The position numbers and the translations under genes were made by a program. Of a DNA stretch of 64,000 nt, positions 1-11,401 are shown piece after piece. Within the stretch, counting starts at the first letter, position 1. Each line of letters opens with the position of its first letter. Source of the DNA: Hemerocallis citrina (taxonomy: Eukaryota; Streptophyta; Magnoliopsida; Asparagales; Asphodelaceae); assembly GCA_017893485.1 (NCBI GenBank), contig CM030363.1, positions 176,113,744 to 176,177,743 on the forward strand, in the 5' to 3' direction. The notes beneath the pieces are model-generated. The model ran no database searches, was not told the DNA's origin, and saw only the letters and a list, made by a program, of their open reading frames with translations.

Positions 1-526
1 AACATCAATACCGAACTCCACCTCTCGATCTGGAGGTAACCTGGGCAATTCCTCTGGGAACACATCCAGGAATTCCCAAACTACAAGAGGCGCAGCCTCA
101 CAGCCTGTGTGCAATTCCATTGCACAATCTTCCTTATTTGCCACCTCCTTACCACGTCCAAGAGGTGTTTCCCCAGCATGGAATTCAAACTCATCATGCT
201 CCGGAATCCTGAATACGACCTTCTTCGCTCGGCAATCAATAACGGCATGAGATTCCCCAGCCAATCCATGCCGAGTATCACTTCGAAACCTGAATTGCCA
301 ATCACTATCAGGTCTGCCTTGAAATCTCTGCCCCCAATAATCAAAGGGCTCTGCTTGCATTCCTTGGAGCAAACGACAACACCGCCACCTGTGGTGATGT
401 TCCAAGCTGTCTGCATATCACCGCACTCTAACTGATGCTGATCCACAAAGCGAGAGGAAACGAAGGAGTGGGTCGCCCCGGAATCAAATAAGACATGGGC
501 AGGAAAGGAATGGACTAGGATGATAC
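1..526 (-). pseudogene. E1 protease and start of reverse transcriptase, broken
   Basis: Aspartic protease of the retrotransposon polyprotein. The catalytic motif is VLFDSGATHSFVS near 455-495 and the conserved GMDWLG near 255-275. Just after GMDWLG a single-base deletion shifts the frame. The downstream frame continues through HAVIDC and reaches the start of the RT region (PEELP...DREVEF) at the left edge of the window. The upstream boundary is the 3' splice site of the proposed gag-protease intron at 526/527. RT, RNase H and integrase would lie beyond position 1. Non-functional as it stands. Confidence 0.8.
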
Positions 527-674
527 CTATGATAGAGTCAAAATGTGGGAAGAGATGAATAGTGCAGAATAATAAGGGATAGTAAATACTGATGTGAAAA
601 GAACTACACAAGGCATGATGCAAGATAAACAATAAAGCATGAAATAGATAACAAACAATAAAATACAATTATAC
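527..674 (-). other. Proposed 148-bp intron at the gag-protease junction of E1
   Basis: On the minus strand the sequence begins GTATAATTG directly after gag codons for VVA, and ends CTCTATCATAG directly before protease codons for IILVHSF. It is T-rich, contains in-frame stops, and is 148 bp long (not a multiple of 3). Its removal brings the gag frame (codon starts at 0 mod 3) into the protease frame (2 mod 3) through a Gly codon split after its first base. Tekay-type elements normally read through here without a break. The same junction in E2 has an 86-bp intron of the same phase. Splicing is inferred and not shown. Confidence 0.65.
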
Positions 675-1898
675 CTGCAACGACCTCCTCTGCGGTCTCA
701 GCTTCCTCTGTAGTCAGGTCGAAGGCCTGAGCTCTCCTTGGGGCAGCGGTCCTCTGACCGACGATTTGATGCTGAGGGGGAAGTGGCGGCCTGGCCTGAC
801 CCTGAGCTGGCGCACCAGCGGGTGGCGCAGTCCTCCTCTGCGGACAGTCCCGAACAGTGTGATCACCAACACCACACCCGAAACAGCGACCGTTGGCCCG
901 TCTGCAATCCCTGTGCATATGTCCTGTAATCTGACAAAAGTTGCAGTAACCCTCTCTCCGTGGAGCAGCAGCAGGGTAGGGAGTAGCCCTGGTAGGGTGG
1001 GCTGGAACTGGCCTTCTGATTGGCCCTCCAGTGGGCCTAGCAGCGACAAGGTGCGGGACGGACCGCTGAATAGCACGCTTATGCCGGCTGGTCTGTTCCT
1101 GGCTCCTGGCAGCCTCCAGGATATCAGCGTAGGAACGAAGCCTCAAAGCTGGCAGGCGATCCTGGATATCGATATCCAAGCCTAGCAAGAAGCGATGGCC
1201 TTTGTCCTTATCATTAGCCACCATAGACGTGGCAAAGCAGCTCAAACGGGTAAACTCCGCGACATACTCGTCCACGGTCCGATTTCCCTGATTCAAGATA
1301 GTGTCTGAGTTAAGCATCGACATATCATAAATTGACAAATGAAATTTTGCATATAAAACACTATCTGACGAACCTGGGTGAGCGTGACAAACTGTCGCTC
1401 CATCTCGTTCCTGATGACATCAGGGAAGAACTTTGTGAGGAAGCTCTCCCTGAAAAGGGCCCAGGCGACGGGGCGCTCAAGTCTCTCCATCTCAGCTCAC
1501 CACCAGATGTGGGCGAGATCCACCAGCTGGATGCTTACGACATCCACTCGATCCACATCGGCTATCCTGGCAGCGATCAACAACTGCTCCGTCCTAATGA
1601 GCCACTGCTCAGCCTCCAATGGACCTTCAGCACCTGAAAACTAATCGGGGTGTAGCCTCATGAAATCAGCTACATTGCCAGGTCTAGGCGGCAACACCCC
1701 AGGCGCAGGTGCAAGAGGCTCTCAATTGGCAGCTCCTAAGGCTGCCTTCATCATCTCAGCATGCTCTCTCTGCATTTGCATCATCTGCTGCATGTGCCGC
1801 TCATTTTGTTCTTGCAGCATCTGTAACAGCTGCATAATGGCGGGCTGGTCTGTCTGATCACCCCCAGACTGGGAGGACGAAGCGTTCCTTCGAGTCAT
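675..1898 (-). pseudogene. E1 gag, with internal intron and three nonsense codons
   Basis: Capsid/nucleocapsid protein of E1. The start chosen is the ATG at 1898 (MTRRNASSSQ), followed by a Gln/Met-rich coiled-coil-like stretch, the retrotransposon gag domain (FRESFLTKFFPDVIRNEM near 1400-1460; VDEYVAEFTRLSCFA near 1215-1270), and two CCHC zinc knuckles (CNFCQITGHMHRDC and CFGCGVGDHTVRDC near 850-945). In-frame stops lie at 1722-1724, 1641-1643 and 1497-1499. All can arise from C-to-T or G-to-A changes. The frame change near 1288-1373 matches a short intron rather than an indel. The C-terminal end joins the gag-protease intron at 674/675. Confidence 0.8.
1288..1373 (-). other. Proposed 86-bp intron inside gag of E1
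   Basis: On the minus strand it begins GTTCGTCAG after codons for VTLTQ and ends CTTGAATCAG before codons for GNRTVDEY. It is AT-rich, has a CTTAAC branch-point-like site, and is 86 bp long. Removing it joins two gag segments in frame (phase 0) across a position where gag of E2 is continuous (LKQ-GNMTV). So it was either gained in E1 or lost in E2. An unrelated insertion of similar length is the alternative, but the exact fit at both edges favours an intron. Confidence 0.6.
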
Positions 1899-2047
1899 GT
1901 CCTGCACAAACCCAAAACAATCAGGATCCAGATCAAGTTGATAATAAAATTTTTCAACCAATCTCATGGCCTGTCAAATGCTGAGTTAACCCTGACTGAG
2001 TTAGGCCTGTCTAATGTATTAGTTAACTAACACATTAGCCAAACCTG

Positions 2048-2058
2048 GCTCTGATACA
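2048..2058 (-). other. E1 primer-binding site (initiator Met tRNA type)
   Basis: The minus strand reads TGTATCAGAGC, one base short of the usual TGGTATCAGAGC complement to the 3' end of initiator tRNA-Met. It lies 11 bp from the end of the 5' LTR at 2070. Confidence 0.7.
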
Positions 2059-2069
2059 ACTAAAAACCT

Positions 2070-4721
2070 TGTCACGCCCTGCTTCCCAAAATACGGAATA
2101 CGAGTGCATGATGAAGCTCAGCAAATGACCTTAACATCATTCATAAGCTGTAGGATCGACTCAGCATCAGAACAAGAATATAATAAGAGAGATATATATA
2201 ACCAAGCATGCATGAATAATTTATTAGTAATAGAAACAACTGAAATATAATAAAACATCCAAATAGTTTCAAGTCTGGATCAAGTTAAAACTCGGGAACA
2301 TCAGCCCGTTACAAGTTCTTAAATTTGCAAGAAATAATAGTCCAAGAAAACAACTAATGCAGGAAATAGATATTCTAATCAAGTTCTTCTCCATTTGAAG
2401 GCTAAAACCTTTGCTCACCAATTCCAGCGGGTAGCTCGTCTCCAAAGTCTTCTTAATAAATATAAAGAAAAGGAGAACATGGAAAAACAAGAGAAAATGC
2501 CCTTAGTGCAAGCTAGGGCCACAAATAGTGAAAGCAAGTACAAGTATGGGGAACAGGAACTGGAATCAAGAATGTAACAGAATTATAACAAGTAGTGGAA
2601 AAACCAAGGACTAGCTAGTAAGAGGGACATCTTAGTAAACAGGTTGGATAACAACCGCTAATAGTAAAACACATGACAAGTGAACCTGTAGGGATATCTA
2701 ACTTCAAGTGACAAGTCTCAAGTCTAGTATCATATAACAAGTGCCAAGTCTAGTGTCAAATTTTATTTCAAGTGTCAAGTCTCAAGTAACAAGTTGTTGA
2801 GTATCAGGTAACAAGTATCGAGTTCAAGTTTCACGCTTCAAGTCTCATGTATCATGTTTCATGTATCATATCATCAAGTATCAAGTAACGGGAGTCATGT
2901 TCAAGTTTCATGTTCAAGTCTTGTAGTTATTACTATCTAGGTAGCACTTCATGCATCCATCCTTTTACTACATGGTTGCTACAGTCAAAACAATTTCGTT
3001 TAGGCCTAGTAATGGAGTCTATAGGGCGGCGTACTCAGTTTTCAAGTATCAAGTATCAGGTATCAGGCAGGCACGGTTCATGAATACGAAATTAAATAAC
3101 AGGTTCACGAAACGAGTTCGTGAATACTAACAGGTTCAAGGACCACACAGTGGGTCCATGAATACAACAGGTTCATGAGCCAAGTAACTGGCTCCATGAA
3201 TACATCAAGTGCAACAGGTTCATGAACCGAGTACTGGAAAACACGGGCCCCCTTCTGAGTACACTTACCTATATTGTCCATTACTATGGTCTTTCCCTTA
3301 AACCCCGGCTTGTTACATTTATTATTTTATCAAGCAAGCATACATGTGTGCGAAACAAGTCAAGAAATCAGGGTCATGTACATGGGATAAGCTTAGGGTA
3401 ATTATATAGCATAATCGAGGGTCGACATGAATAAATTATCCAGCTAAAATGTTCTGGCAGAATTTGTGTATATGTATTCATACATATGAAATAGTATTGA
3501 AATAATATTAATTAATTCTAAGAAAAATTGGGGATGATCTATAAGGTGTCCAGCAACTACATATAAATTTTCATGTCCAACGCTTGCTGTTTACACAGCT
3601 AAATTAATTCGCAAAGTAAGGGTGTGCAGCAGTTTTGCGAATCTGCGTCTACCGACACAGCTGCAGTAAAACTGCAATAACTCCTAGACCGTAACACCGG
3701 ATTCAAATGTTTCGGAGTCTAACGACATCTAGACATCCAGGGCTACAACTTCTATTCAGGTCTTGGGTTCAGATTCTAATGTTAAATGGGTCGAAACAGC
3801 AAAAGAAGATTCAGGACAGCAACATGTGGGAATAACTTACTAGTATAGATTTCATGGAAATTTGTTATTAGGCGTCTAAATTATTGTGTATTATAAATAT
3901 ATGATATTGGTGGTTCAAACAGCAAGTAATAATTATTTTCTAAGTCATATGGTAGCAAGTTCATCCAATACAAAATATACCATGCGTCTACACATTTAGG
4001 GCTCCTTAATCTCATGTGTTCATGTGTTCAAGCGGTAAAAGAGTCCAAGTAATTATAATTTAATACAACGAAATTATTGTGACTCTTAGAATTATAAATT
4101 TTGGAGGTTCAATATTGATCAACAACGATATTCAAGGAGGAGTCACAATTCTAACTATTTGTAGTATTTTTCAAGGGGTGCTTGTACTAGAACAAATAAA
4201 TTGTACAAGGATACTTGCCTTAATTTGACGACGATTAGATCCACTTGTTGTAGGAAATTGGGTTGAAAAATCCCGGAAGAAGTCTCCTAGAAGCACGTGC
4301 GAAGATCGACCAAAGAGTGAAGATTTCCCCACACCCGATCAGCCAAAACAGCATACGGCAAGATCGGGATCTGCTGCGCCAACACACCAAACAACGAAAC
4401 CAGCCAATGGGATCGCTTCTACACAGCAGATCCCTTCCGAACAGCGAACAGCGGAGACGGATCCGCTGTGGCAGAACAGCGCACAGCGATCAGATCAGTC
4501 TAGAGTAGCACAGATCATGATGGATCCGATGGTCGAGATTCAATCATGCCAAATCACTGCCTCCTTCTTCGTTCTCTTCTTCGTCAAAACACAGTGCGAG
4601 AGTGAGCGGCGCAACGCTGGCGGGGGCTTTGATGTGGCGACACGAAGGCGTGACAGCGACGATGGGGAGGACGACGGCGGCGAAATCAACGGCGCGACAT
4701 CGAGAATGACGTAGCGTGCGG
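2070..4721 (-). repeat. E1 5' LTR, gene-proximal segment
   Basis: Plus strand begins TGTCACGCCCTG at 2070, next to the PBS, and is cut at 4721 by E2; the rest is 18178-18732, for a total LTR of about 3.2 kb. Between about 2680 and 3240 it is full of degenerate short repeats (CAAGT, CAAGTATC, GGTTCATGAA). No credible gene is present. The part near 4260-4720 is GC-rich. Confidence 0.8.
4717..4721. repeat. Left TSD of E2 (TGCGG)
   Basis: TGCGG directly before the left LTR of E2. An identical TGCGG follows the right LTR at 18173-18177. The E1 LTR is continuous across the pair. Confidence 0.95.
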
Positions 4722-5171
4722 TGTAGCGCCCCGTTTTCCATATACTGGGAAACCGAGATACGAGCCAGGACCTTTTCATTCAATTAGTCACAATACACAG
4801 AAACATGGAAATTTAAAACTTTTTATTAACATAATATTACAGGCCGAGTGTTTCTACTAATACAATAAGTTACATCAGAGTGTACATGAAATAAAGATAA
4901 TCATTGCTTTTCCACTTGTAGATATGCCTCGGCTAGAGTCCTTCTGGTTCGCGATCTTGTGTCCACAACCTATTGAAGTGGGGACGTCAGTATTCACTGA
5001 CGCTTAAAGGCTGATCATATAGCAGCGGATCTCCAAAACAAACAATATATATAAATAGGGTGTAGTATGTCGGTGTAGTTTAAGTGTTCGTGAGTGCAGT
5101 GATTAGAATCTAATAAATGTCAATCAAACTGGAATACCAATGCACTGTCAACTAAACTGGAAAACTAATAC

Positions 5172-5424
5172 ACTATCAACTGAGCTAGGATACTCATATT
5201 CTAATGCCGTGTCAACTAAACCAGGATGCTCATATCCTAATGCCATGTCAACTAAACCAGGATGCTCATATCCTAATGCCATGTCAACTAAACCAGGATG
5301 CTCATATCCTAATGCCATGTCAACTAAACCAGGATGTTCATATCCTAATGCCATGTCAACTAAACCAGGATGCTCATACTCTAATGCCATGTCAACTAAA
5401 CCAGGATGCTCATACTCTAATGCC
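5172..5424. repeat. 36-bp minisatellite in the E2 left LTR, about 7 units
   Basis: Tandem units containing GTCAACTAAACCAGGATGC and CATATCCTAATGCC, with 36-bp spacing (for example 5281 and 5317). Because 36 is a multiple of 3, open frames appear on both strands; these are artefacts. The matching block in the right LTR is at 14619-14871. Confidence 0.9.
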
Positions 5425-6717
5425 AGCAAGTCTCCGAAAGCAACATGCAGCCCATACTACATGCGACCCCATCTCAAGCCGTTTCTCCATATATAGGGAT
5501 TGAACCTGCGTTATGAATTCTAATTGTACACAACCTGTTCCTGACAATACTCCATGACTCTGTGAAGTTGCAGAAGGGGTCAAGTCCCCCTATGCAGTCT
5601 GCTTATGGTGTCTCCGTTTTCCACTACTACCCGGCATGTCGGACCTCACTTGATCCCATTATATCGGGCATCGTTCCAAAATCTAACCATAGGGTTTCGC
5701 AAGCGCAGGGTAGCACGAAGCCTACCCTGTGGCGCCCTCTGGGGTATCGCAAGCGCAGGACTGCCCAAATGCATCCTGTGGCACCCCAGCCACGGTATTT
5801 CAGGAATTAACAGAGCGAGATACACAACCCGTGTCCTCAACCTGTGAGACGGCACCGTACGTATCCCTTTGACGGGGAGGTACAACCCAATAACACCACC
5901 TATGATCCGCCCTAAAGAAAGGTTTGGTCGTACGGTGCACCCTACTACCAACTCCCCTTCTTTCGGGCAAAAGGTTAAGTAATGATTTTATAAATCACTA
6001 TCCTAATAAGGTTATTATTCCTATGCGATCTTGCATAGTTTCCAATCATGGTCCAACTCGTGGTCCCTCGATCCAAGACTCTGGTAATAATATCTCTCTC
6101 ACTCATTCCTACCCCTAACTCGGATTCTACCAACACTCTCGGCCCACGGTCAACCTACATTGGTTAAGATCCGTCGACGCCCGAGGTGAGATCTATCCAT
6201 TTTACTCTAAGAGGTAGGATGTGGTCTCGATGGTCGATGACCCTTAGGGTACTTGAAGACCCTAAACTAGCTTTTTCTCAAGCTACAACTATTAGCACTT
6301 CTCAACCCTTATTGCTATGAATGAAGGGTGCTCATATGCTATGGTTCTATACTAACATTAACTACACCAAGGTAGTTACTCCTACAATTTCCACATGGCT
6401 CTTTCTTATTACTCAACTTATGGCAATTCGATGTTATGCAATTGCAAGCATCAACCTACCACCACTAAAACATGGTATATGACATAACCATCAACTCATA
6501 ACACTCTTGATTGTGAGTGTGTTTTAGCATGCACTTGTAGCGTTTCCAAGCATGGATACATATATAACTAGTATGAACATATAACACTCCCAAGCATGCA
6601 TACATATAACTAGTATGACATATAACACTCCCAAGCATGCATACATATAACTAGTATGAACATACAACATTCTCAAGCATGCATATATACTTCTACATCA
6701 TCCCCAAAATATGGTAA

Positions 6718-7110
6718 GTAATTTTGCATCAATCCTACAACATTTTAAGCATATATATCATTCCTAACATGATAGATATTTTTTAGAATGAATCCTACAA
6801 CATTCTAAACACAAATAAATCAATCTAAGCATGGTAGGTACTTTTAGAATCAATCCTACAACATTCTAAGCATAATTAGACTAATCTAAACATGGTAGGA
6901 TTTTTAGAATCAATCCTACAACATTCCAAGCATAATTAGACTAATCTAAACATGGTAGGATTTTTAGAATCAATCCTACAACATTCCAAGCATAATTAGA
7001 CTAATCTAAACATGGTAGGATTTTTAGAATCAATCCTACAACATTCTAAGCATAATTAGACTAATCTAAACATGGTAGGATTTTTAGAATCAATCCTACA
7101 ACATTTGAAG
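6718..7110. repeat. 60-bp minisatellite in the E2 left LTR
   Basis: Units with TTTTAGAATCAATCCTACAA and AAGCATAATTAGACTAATC repeat at exactly 60 bp around 6841-7080, with degenerate units before. The matching block in the right LTR is about 16165-16560. Confidence 0.9.
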
Positions 7111-7139
7111 CATGAATATTACTTCTAAACATGATAATA

Positions 7140-7445
7140 TTTTTTAGAAGTGATCCTACAACATGTAAAGCATGAATATGGCTTCTAATATTTTTAGAAG
7201 TGATCCTACAACATGTAAAGCATGAATATGGCTTCTAATATTTTTAGAAGTGATCCTACAACATGTAAAGCATGAATATGGCTTCTAAATATTTTTAGAA
7301 GTGATCCTACAACATGTAAAGCATGAATATGGCTTCTAAATATTTTTAGAAGTGATCCTACAACATGTAAAGCATGAATATGGCTTCTAATATTTTTTTG
7401 AAGTGATCCTACAACATGTAAAGCATGAATATGGCTTCTAAACAT
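7140..7445. repeat. ~53-bp minisatellite in the E2 left LTR, 6 units
   Basis: Units contain AGAAGTGATCCTACAACATG and AAAGCATGAATATGGC. The right LTR (16590-16945) has one unit more. That explains the 52-bp difference in LTR length. Confidence 0.9.
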
Positions 7446-8340
7446 GATATAATAAATTCCACATCTACTATTACTACTTTAGTGGAAACATACACATCTA
7501 CTATTGCTATATAAATTGAAGCATACATATCTACTACTACTACAACTTTATTAGAACATATATATCTACTACCACTACTATAATTATCAACTAAATTTTA
7601 GCATAAACATCTACAATTAAATTACTACAAAAAAAGATCTTTTATTAGCATAGGTTTCTTACTGGTGGACATAAAAGAAATCTTTTTAATCTTTTTACAA
7701 CTAGTATTTAGAAAAGAAAAGATCTTTTTATTTATTTATTCTACAACTAGTGATTTAGTTAGTTTATTTTTCATACTTTTATGATTAAAACTTAAACAAT
7801 AATACAAAAAATAAGAACACTTCATTTTTAGGTTTAATCAACATATGTTCTCTTTTAATCCAAGGTTCAACATAGGTCCTACGACCTTACATGGTTGTAA
7901 ACAAATTCATATGCCTTATGTATGGTCTCACATTCAAGTCCTACAACCTTACATGGTTGTATGTACAAATTTATATGCATGTGTTATTTTAGTCCAAGTA
8001 GTTAACAACATTCAAAATGAGAAAACTCATACAACCATACTACTACAATGTAACCACACCAAAAGAAAAATAAACAAGAGGGTAAGAAGAAGAAGGATCA
8101 TCAAACACCATTTAAAAAACAACAACAAACAAACAAACAACCACATAAACAACAAACCTAGGAAGACCCCCCACCTTGTTTCTTTTCTTGATGGAAGCAC
8201 TAGCTACTCTCCTTCTTTCTCCTAGAACTTCTAGCAAACCTACAAATAAAACTCTCAAGTTAGTCCACTCATTCTTTTCCTTTCTTTCTTTCCTTTTTTT
8301 TTTATCTTTCTAAAATGAGACTATGGTGAATAGAAGGGGG

Positions 8341-8349
8341 TATTTATAG
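8341..8349 (-). promoter_or_regulatory. TATA box in the E2 left LTR
   Basis: Minus strand CCTATAAATACCC, placed in the U3-like part of the LTR. The equivalent in the right (5') LTR, the one that would drive this copy, reads CCTTTAAATACC near 17839-17848. Its TATA core is altered. Confidence 0.55.
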
Positions 8350-8673
8350 GAGGAGAGAGGGGTGGAGATTTAAATTGTGCACCCACACAATTGTACAAAG
8401 GCCCTCCCACATATTGGGGCCGGCCATACTTAGGAGGAGGGGGAAAATGGAGGAGGTGTTATGTGAGGGAAGGTTGATGTGGGGGAGAAGTTTTCTAGAA
8501 GAATTCTTAACCCTCTTATGTCTTTGTAACCCTAGGTTTAGTACCCAATAATCCCTAATTATCTATTAGGTTGTCATGGCTAAAAGGATCACAATGGTGA
8601 AGAAAAATATAAAATAATCAAGTAGTCGAACGCTAATAAAATAATATTATTAATAGTCGGTCGGGATATTACA

Positions 8674-8686
8674 ATACTCCCTCCTT
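8674..8686 (-). other. E2 polypurine tract
   Basis: Minus strand AAGGAGGGAGTAT directly next to the 3' LTR: the plus-strand priming site for reverse transcription. Confidence 0.8.
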
Positions 8687-8747
8687 AGAATAGTTCTGTC
8701 CTCAGAACTGCACTAAGTGGGGCGAGGAGAAACAATGATACTTAAAA

Positions 8748-9908
8748 TTACTCGGGAAAAGAGAGCTTCATCTGGCTTTCCGTCTCCCAAGTGGCTTCTT
8801 CCACGAGTTGGTTCCTCCAAAGAACTTTGACCATCGGAATAGTTTTGTTTCTTAATACTTTATCCCGACGATCGATGATTTTCACCGGCCGCTCCTTATA
8901 TGTACAATCTACTTGCAGGTCTTCAGGGACATCTGGCAGCTGGTGACTTGGATCTGGTACATATTTCTTTAGCATTGAAACGTGGAACACATCATGTACC
9001 TGGGACAATTCGGCGGGTAGCTCAAGTTTGTATGTCGTCTTTCCGATCCTTTTCAAGATTTGGTAGGGTCCAATATATCTTGGTGCTAGCTTGCCGCCCC
9101 TTCCGAATCTGACCACTCCCCTTGTAGGTGAGACCTTCAGGAATACCGAATCACCTTCCTCGAATTCTAGGTCTCGCCGGCGGTTGTCAGCATAGCTCTT
9201 CTGTCTGGTTTGTGCTGCTTGCATCCTTTTCCTGATTAGTTCGATCTTTTTGGACGTTTGTTGCACTATTTCAGGTCCGAACATTTGTCTTTCACCTACT
9301 TCAAACCAGCACACCGGGGTCCTGCATCTCCTTCCATACAATGCTTCATATGGAGCCATCCCAATACTTGCTTGGTAGCTGTTATTATATGCAAACTCTA
9401 CCAATGCTAAATATTGTTCCCAGCTCCCTCCGAAGTCCATTATGCACGCCCTCAGCATGTCCTCGAGAATTCTGTTAACTCTTTCTGTCTGCCCATCCGT
9501 TTGTGGGTGAAAAGCTGTGCTAAAATCTAGTCTCGTTCCCAAGGCTTCTTGCAGACTCTGCCAAAATCGGGACGTAAACCTGGCATCCCGGTCGGAAACG
9601 ATTGACACTGGCACCCCATGTAGCTTCACAATGCTTTCTATGTAGACTTCGGCTAGCTTTTCTACCGACCAAGTTGTCTTTACTGGGAGAAAATGTGCGG
9701 ACTTTGTCAAGCGGTCCACTATTACCCAAATCGAGTTGTTCCCTTTTGAACTTCTGGGCAGTCCCGTGATGAAATCCATGCTGATGTTCTCCCATTTCCA
9801 CTCCGGAATGGGTAGTGGCTGTAGTAGACCTCCTGGTCTCTGGTTCTCTACTTTGACTTTCTGACATGTAAGACATTTGGCCACAAATTCTGCCACATCT
9901 CGTTTCAT
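8748..9908 (-). CDS. E2 integrase core, GPY/F module and chromodomain
   Basis: C-terminal pol segment (386 residues open). It starts within the HHCC zinc finger (CLTCQ), followed by the catalytic core with three acidic positions: D in MDFITGLP and IVDRLTK, D in IVSDRDARF, and E in [15 protein letters not shown]. Then comes the GPY/F-type region ([15 protein letters not shown]) and [14 protein letters not shown]. The last ~60 residues ([29 protein letters not shown]) form a chromodomain, which in chromoviruses directs integration to heterochromatin. It overlaps the RT ORF by 4 bp in another frame because of a one-base loss near 9915-9930, so it is not translated as part of pol in this copy. 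The stop at 8748 lies just before the 3' LTR. Confidence 0.9.
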   Translation of the reverse strand: MKRDVAEFVAKCLTCQKVKVENQRPGGLLQPLPIPEWKWENISMDFITGLPRSSKGNNSIWVIVDRLTKSAHFLPVKTTWSVEKLAEVYIESIVKLHGVPVSIVSDRDARFTSRFWQSLQEALGTRLDFSTAFHPQTDGQTERVNRILEDMLRACIMDFGGSWEQYLALVEFAYNNSYQASIGMAPYEALYGRRCRTPVCWFEVGERQMFGPEIVQQTSKKIELIRKRMQAAQTRQKSYADNRRRDLEFEEGDSVFLKVSPTRGVVRFGRGGKLAPRYIGPYQILKRIGKTTYKLELPAELSQVHDVFHVSMLKKYVPDPSHQLPDVPEDLQVDCTYKERPVKIIDRRDKVLRNKTIPMVKVLWRNQLVEEATWETESQMKLSFPE

Positions 9909-11401
9909 TCCAGCCCACCAAAAATGTTGTTTTTATCCTTATACATCTTTGTGCTTCCTGGGTGGACTGTGAGTAAGGTGGAGTGTGCTTCCTTCATGAT
10001 TTCTTCTCGCAATTCGTTGATTCTTGGCACACACAGCCTGCTCCCAAGCCAAAGCGTCCCTTCCTTTATACTGAACTCTGGGGTTTTCCCCTCGTTGACT
10101 AGTATTTTTTGTGCTTCGATCTCTGCATCACCCCATTGAGCCTTCTTGACTCGGTCGTTCAGACTAGGATGTAGCTCTAGATTGGCCAAAATGGCACTTA
10201 AATCTTCAACCACTAGTTCAATGCCGGCTTGTCTGATCTCATCTTGTAGCTCTCGTCTCATCACAGTGAGCATGGCTACAATTCGTTTTCTGCTGAGCGC
10301 ATCGGCCACGACATTGGCTTTTCCCGGGTGATATAAAATTTCTGGTCTTATGTCTTCCAGAACCTCCAACCATCGCCTTTGCCTGAGATTCAAGTCTTTT
10401 TGTTGGTAGATATACTTCAGGCTTTTATGGTCGGTAAACATTTCCACCTTTGATCCATAGACATAGTGCCGCCATAATTTCAGAGCAAAGATTATTGCAG
10501 CCAATTCTAAGTCGTGTGTCGGGTAATTCTTCTCGTGTGTTCGAAGTTGCCTTGATCCGTATGCTATGACTCTTCCTTCTTGCATCAGAACACATCCAAA
10601 CCCCAAAAGCGAAGCATCACTGAAGATTACGTATCCCTTGTCTGGTTGAGGCAGAACCAAAACTGGTGCGGTAATCGGTTTATTCTTCAGCTCTTGGAAA
10701 CTATCTTCACACTTCTCAGTCCAATCAAAACTTACGTTCTTCTTGGTCAGGGCAGTGAGTGGTACGGCAATTCTGGCATAGTTCTGGATGAACTTCCTGC
10801 AGTACCCGATCATGCCTAAGAAGCTTCTGACCTCCTTCACAGTTCTCGGCTGAGGCCAATCTTTTATTGCCTCTATCTTCTGTGGGTCTGTAGCCACTCC
10901 CTCCTTAGAAAGGACATGGCCCAAGAAGGCCACTTTTGACTTCCAGAATTCACATTTCGTCAGCTTGGCGTATAGCTGGTGCTCTCGTAGCTTAGCCAAT
11001 ACTGCAGTTAGGTGCTCAGCATGGTCCTCTTCTGTTTTTGAATATACCAAGATGTCGTCTAGAAAGACAACTACGAAGGAATCGATGAATGGTCGCAAGA
11101 TGCGGTTCATCATGTCCATGAAGATTGCTGGAGCGTTTGTCACCCCGAATGGCATTACTAAAAACTCGTAGTGACCGTGCCGAGTCCGGAACGCAGTCTT
11201 GGGTATATCTTCTTCTCTGACCCGAACTTGATGGTAGCCTGAGCGCAGGTCAATCTTTGAGAATACAGCCGCTCCCTGAAGCTGATCAAACAGGTCATCA
11301 ATCCTGGGAATGGGGTACTGGTTCCGAATCGTCACCTTGTTCAACTCCCGATAATCGATGCACATTCTTGAGGTTCCATCCTTCTTCTTTACTAGTAGCA
11401 C
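9905..11401 (-). CDS. E2 reverse transcriptase, RNase H and integrase N-terminus
   Basis: Open segment of 498 codons. [22 protein letters not shown] (fingers), [31 protein letters not shown] and the catalytic [10 protein letters not shown]. RNase H: acidic residues in [31 protein letters not shown] and [10 protein letters not shown]. It ends with the first half of the integrase zinc finger ([17 protein letters not shown]), where a one-base deletion runs into a stop. The upstream junction with protease is a one-base deletion in a G run near 11412-11417. All catalytic residues are present, so the disabling changes are few and probably young. Confidence 0.9.
   Translation of the reverse strand: MLLVKKKDGTSRMCIDYRELNKVTIRNQYPIPRIDDLFDQLQGAAVFSKIDLRSGYHQVRVREEDIPKTAFRTRHGHYEFLVMPFGVTNAPAIFMDMMNRILRPFIDSFVVVFLDDILVYSKTEEDHAEHLTAVLAKLREHQLYAKLTKCEFWKSKVAFLGHVLSKEGVATDPQKIEAIKDWPQPRTVKEVRSFLGMIGYCRKFIQNYARIAVPLTALTKKNVSFDWTEKCEDSFQELKNKPITAPVLVLPQPDKGYVIFSDASLLGFGCVLMQEGRVIAYGSRQLRTHEKNYPTHDLELAAIIFALKLWRHYVYGSKVEMFTDHKSLKYIYQQKDLNLRQRRWLEVLEDIRPEILYHPGKANVVADALSRKRIVAMLTVMRRELQDEIRQAGIELVVEDLSAILANLELHPSLNDRVKKAQWGDAEIEAQKILVNEGKTPEFSIKEGTLWLGSRLCVPRINELREEIMKEAHSTLLTVHPGSTKMYKDKNNIFGGLE

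Larger units (their letters stand above)
4722..8673 (-). repeat. E2 3' LTR (left), 3952 bp
   Basis: Begins TGTAGCGCCCCG and ends GGGATATTACA on the plus strand. It contains three minisatellite blocks (36, 60 and ~53 bp units) and a minus-strand TATA box at 8341-8349. No coding potential beyond frames created by the 36-bp repeat. Confidence 0.95.

Noticed and set aside
4263..4783. GC-rich overlapping ORFs on both strands
   Set aside because: Inside the E1 LTR and crossing the E2 insertion point; no domain, no start context.
5172..5424. Regular ~36-bp repeats, CRISPR-like at first sight
   Set aside because: The units are directly tandem with no spacers, and they lie in a plant retrotransposon LTR.
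5140..5503. Overlapping open frames on both strands with repeated 12-residue units
   Set aside because: They arise from the 36-bp minisatellite, a multiple of three, and recur identically in the other LTR (14587-14950). No family resemblance.
7845..8225. 126-codon plus-strand frame
   Set aside because: Within the E2 LTR, low-complexity Lys/Asn-rich end, and disrupted in the right LTR copy.
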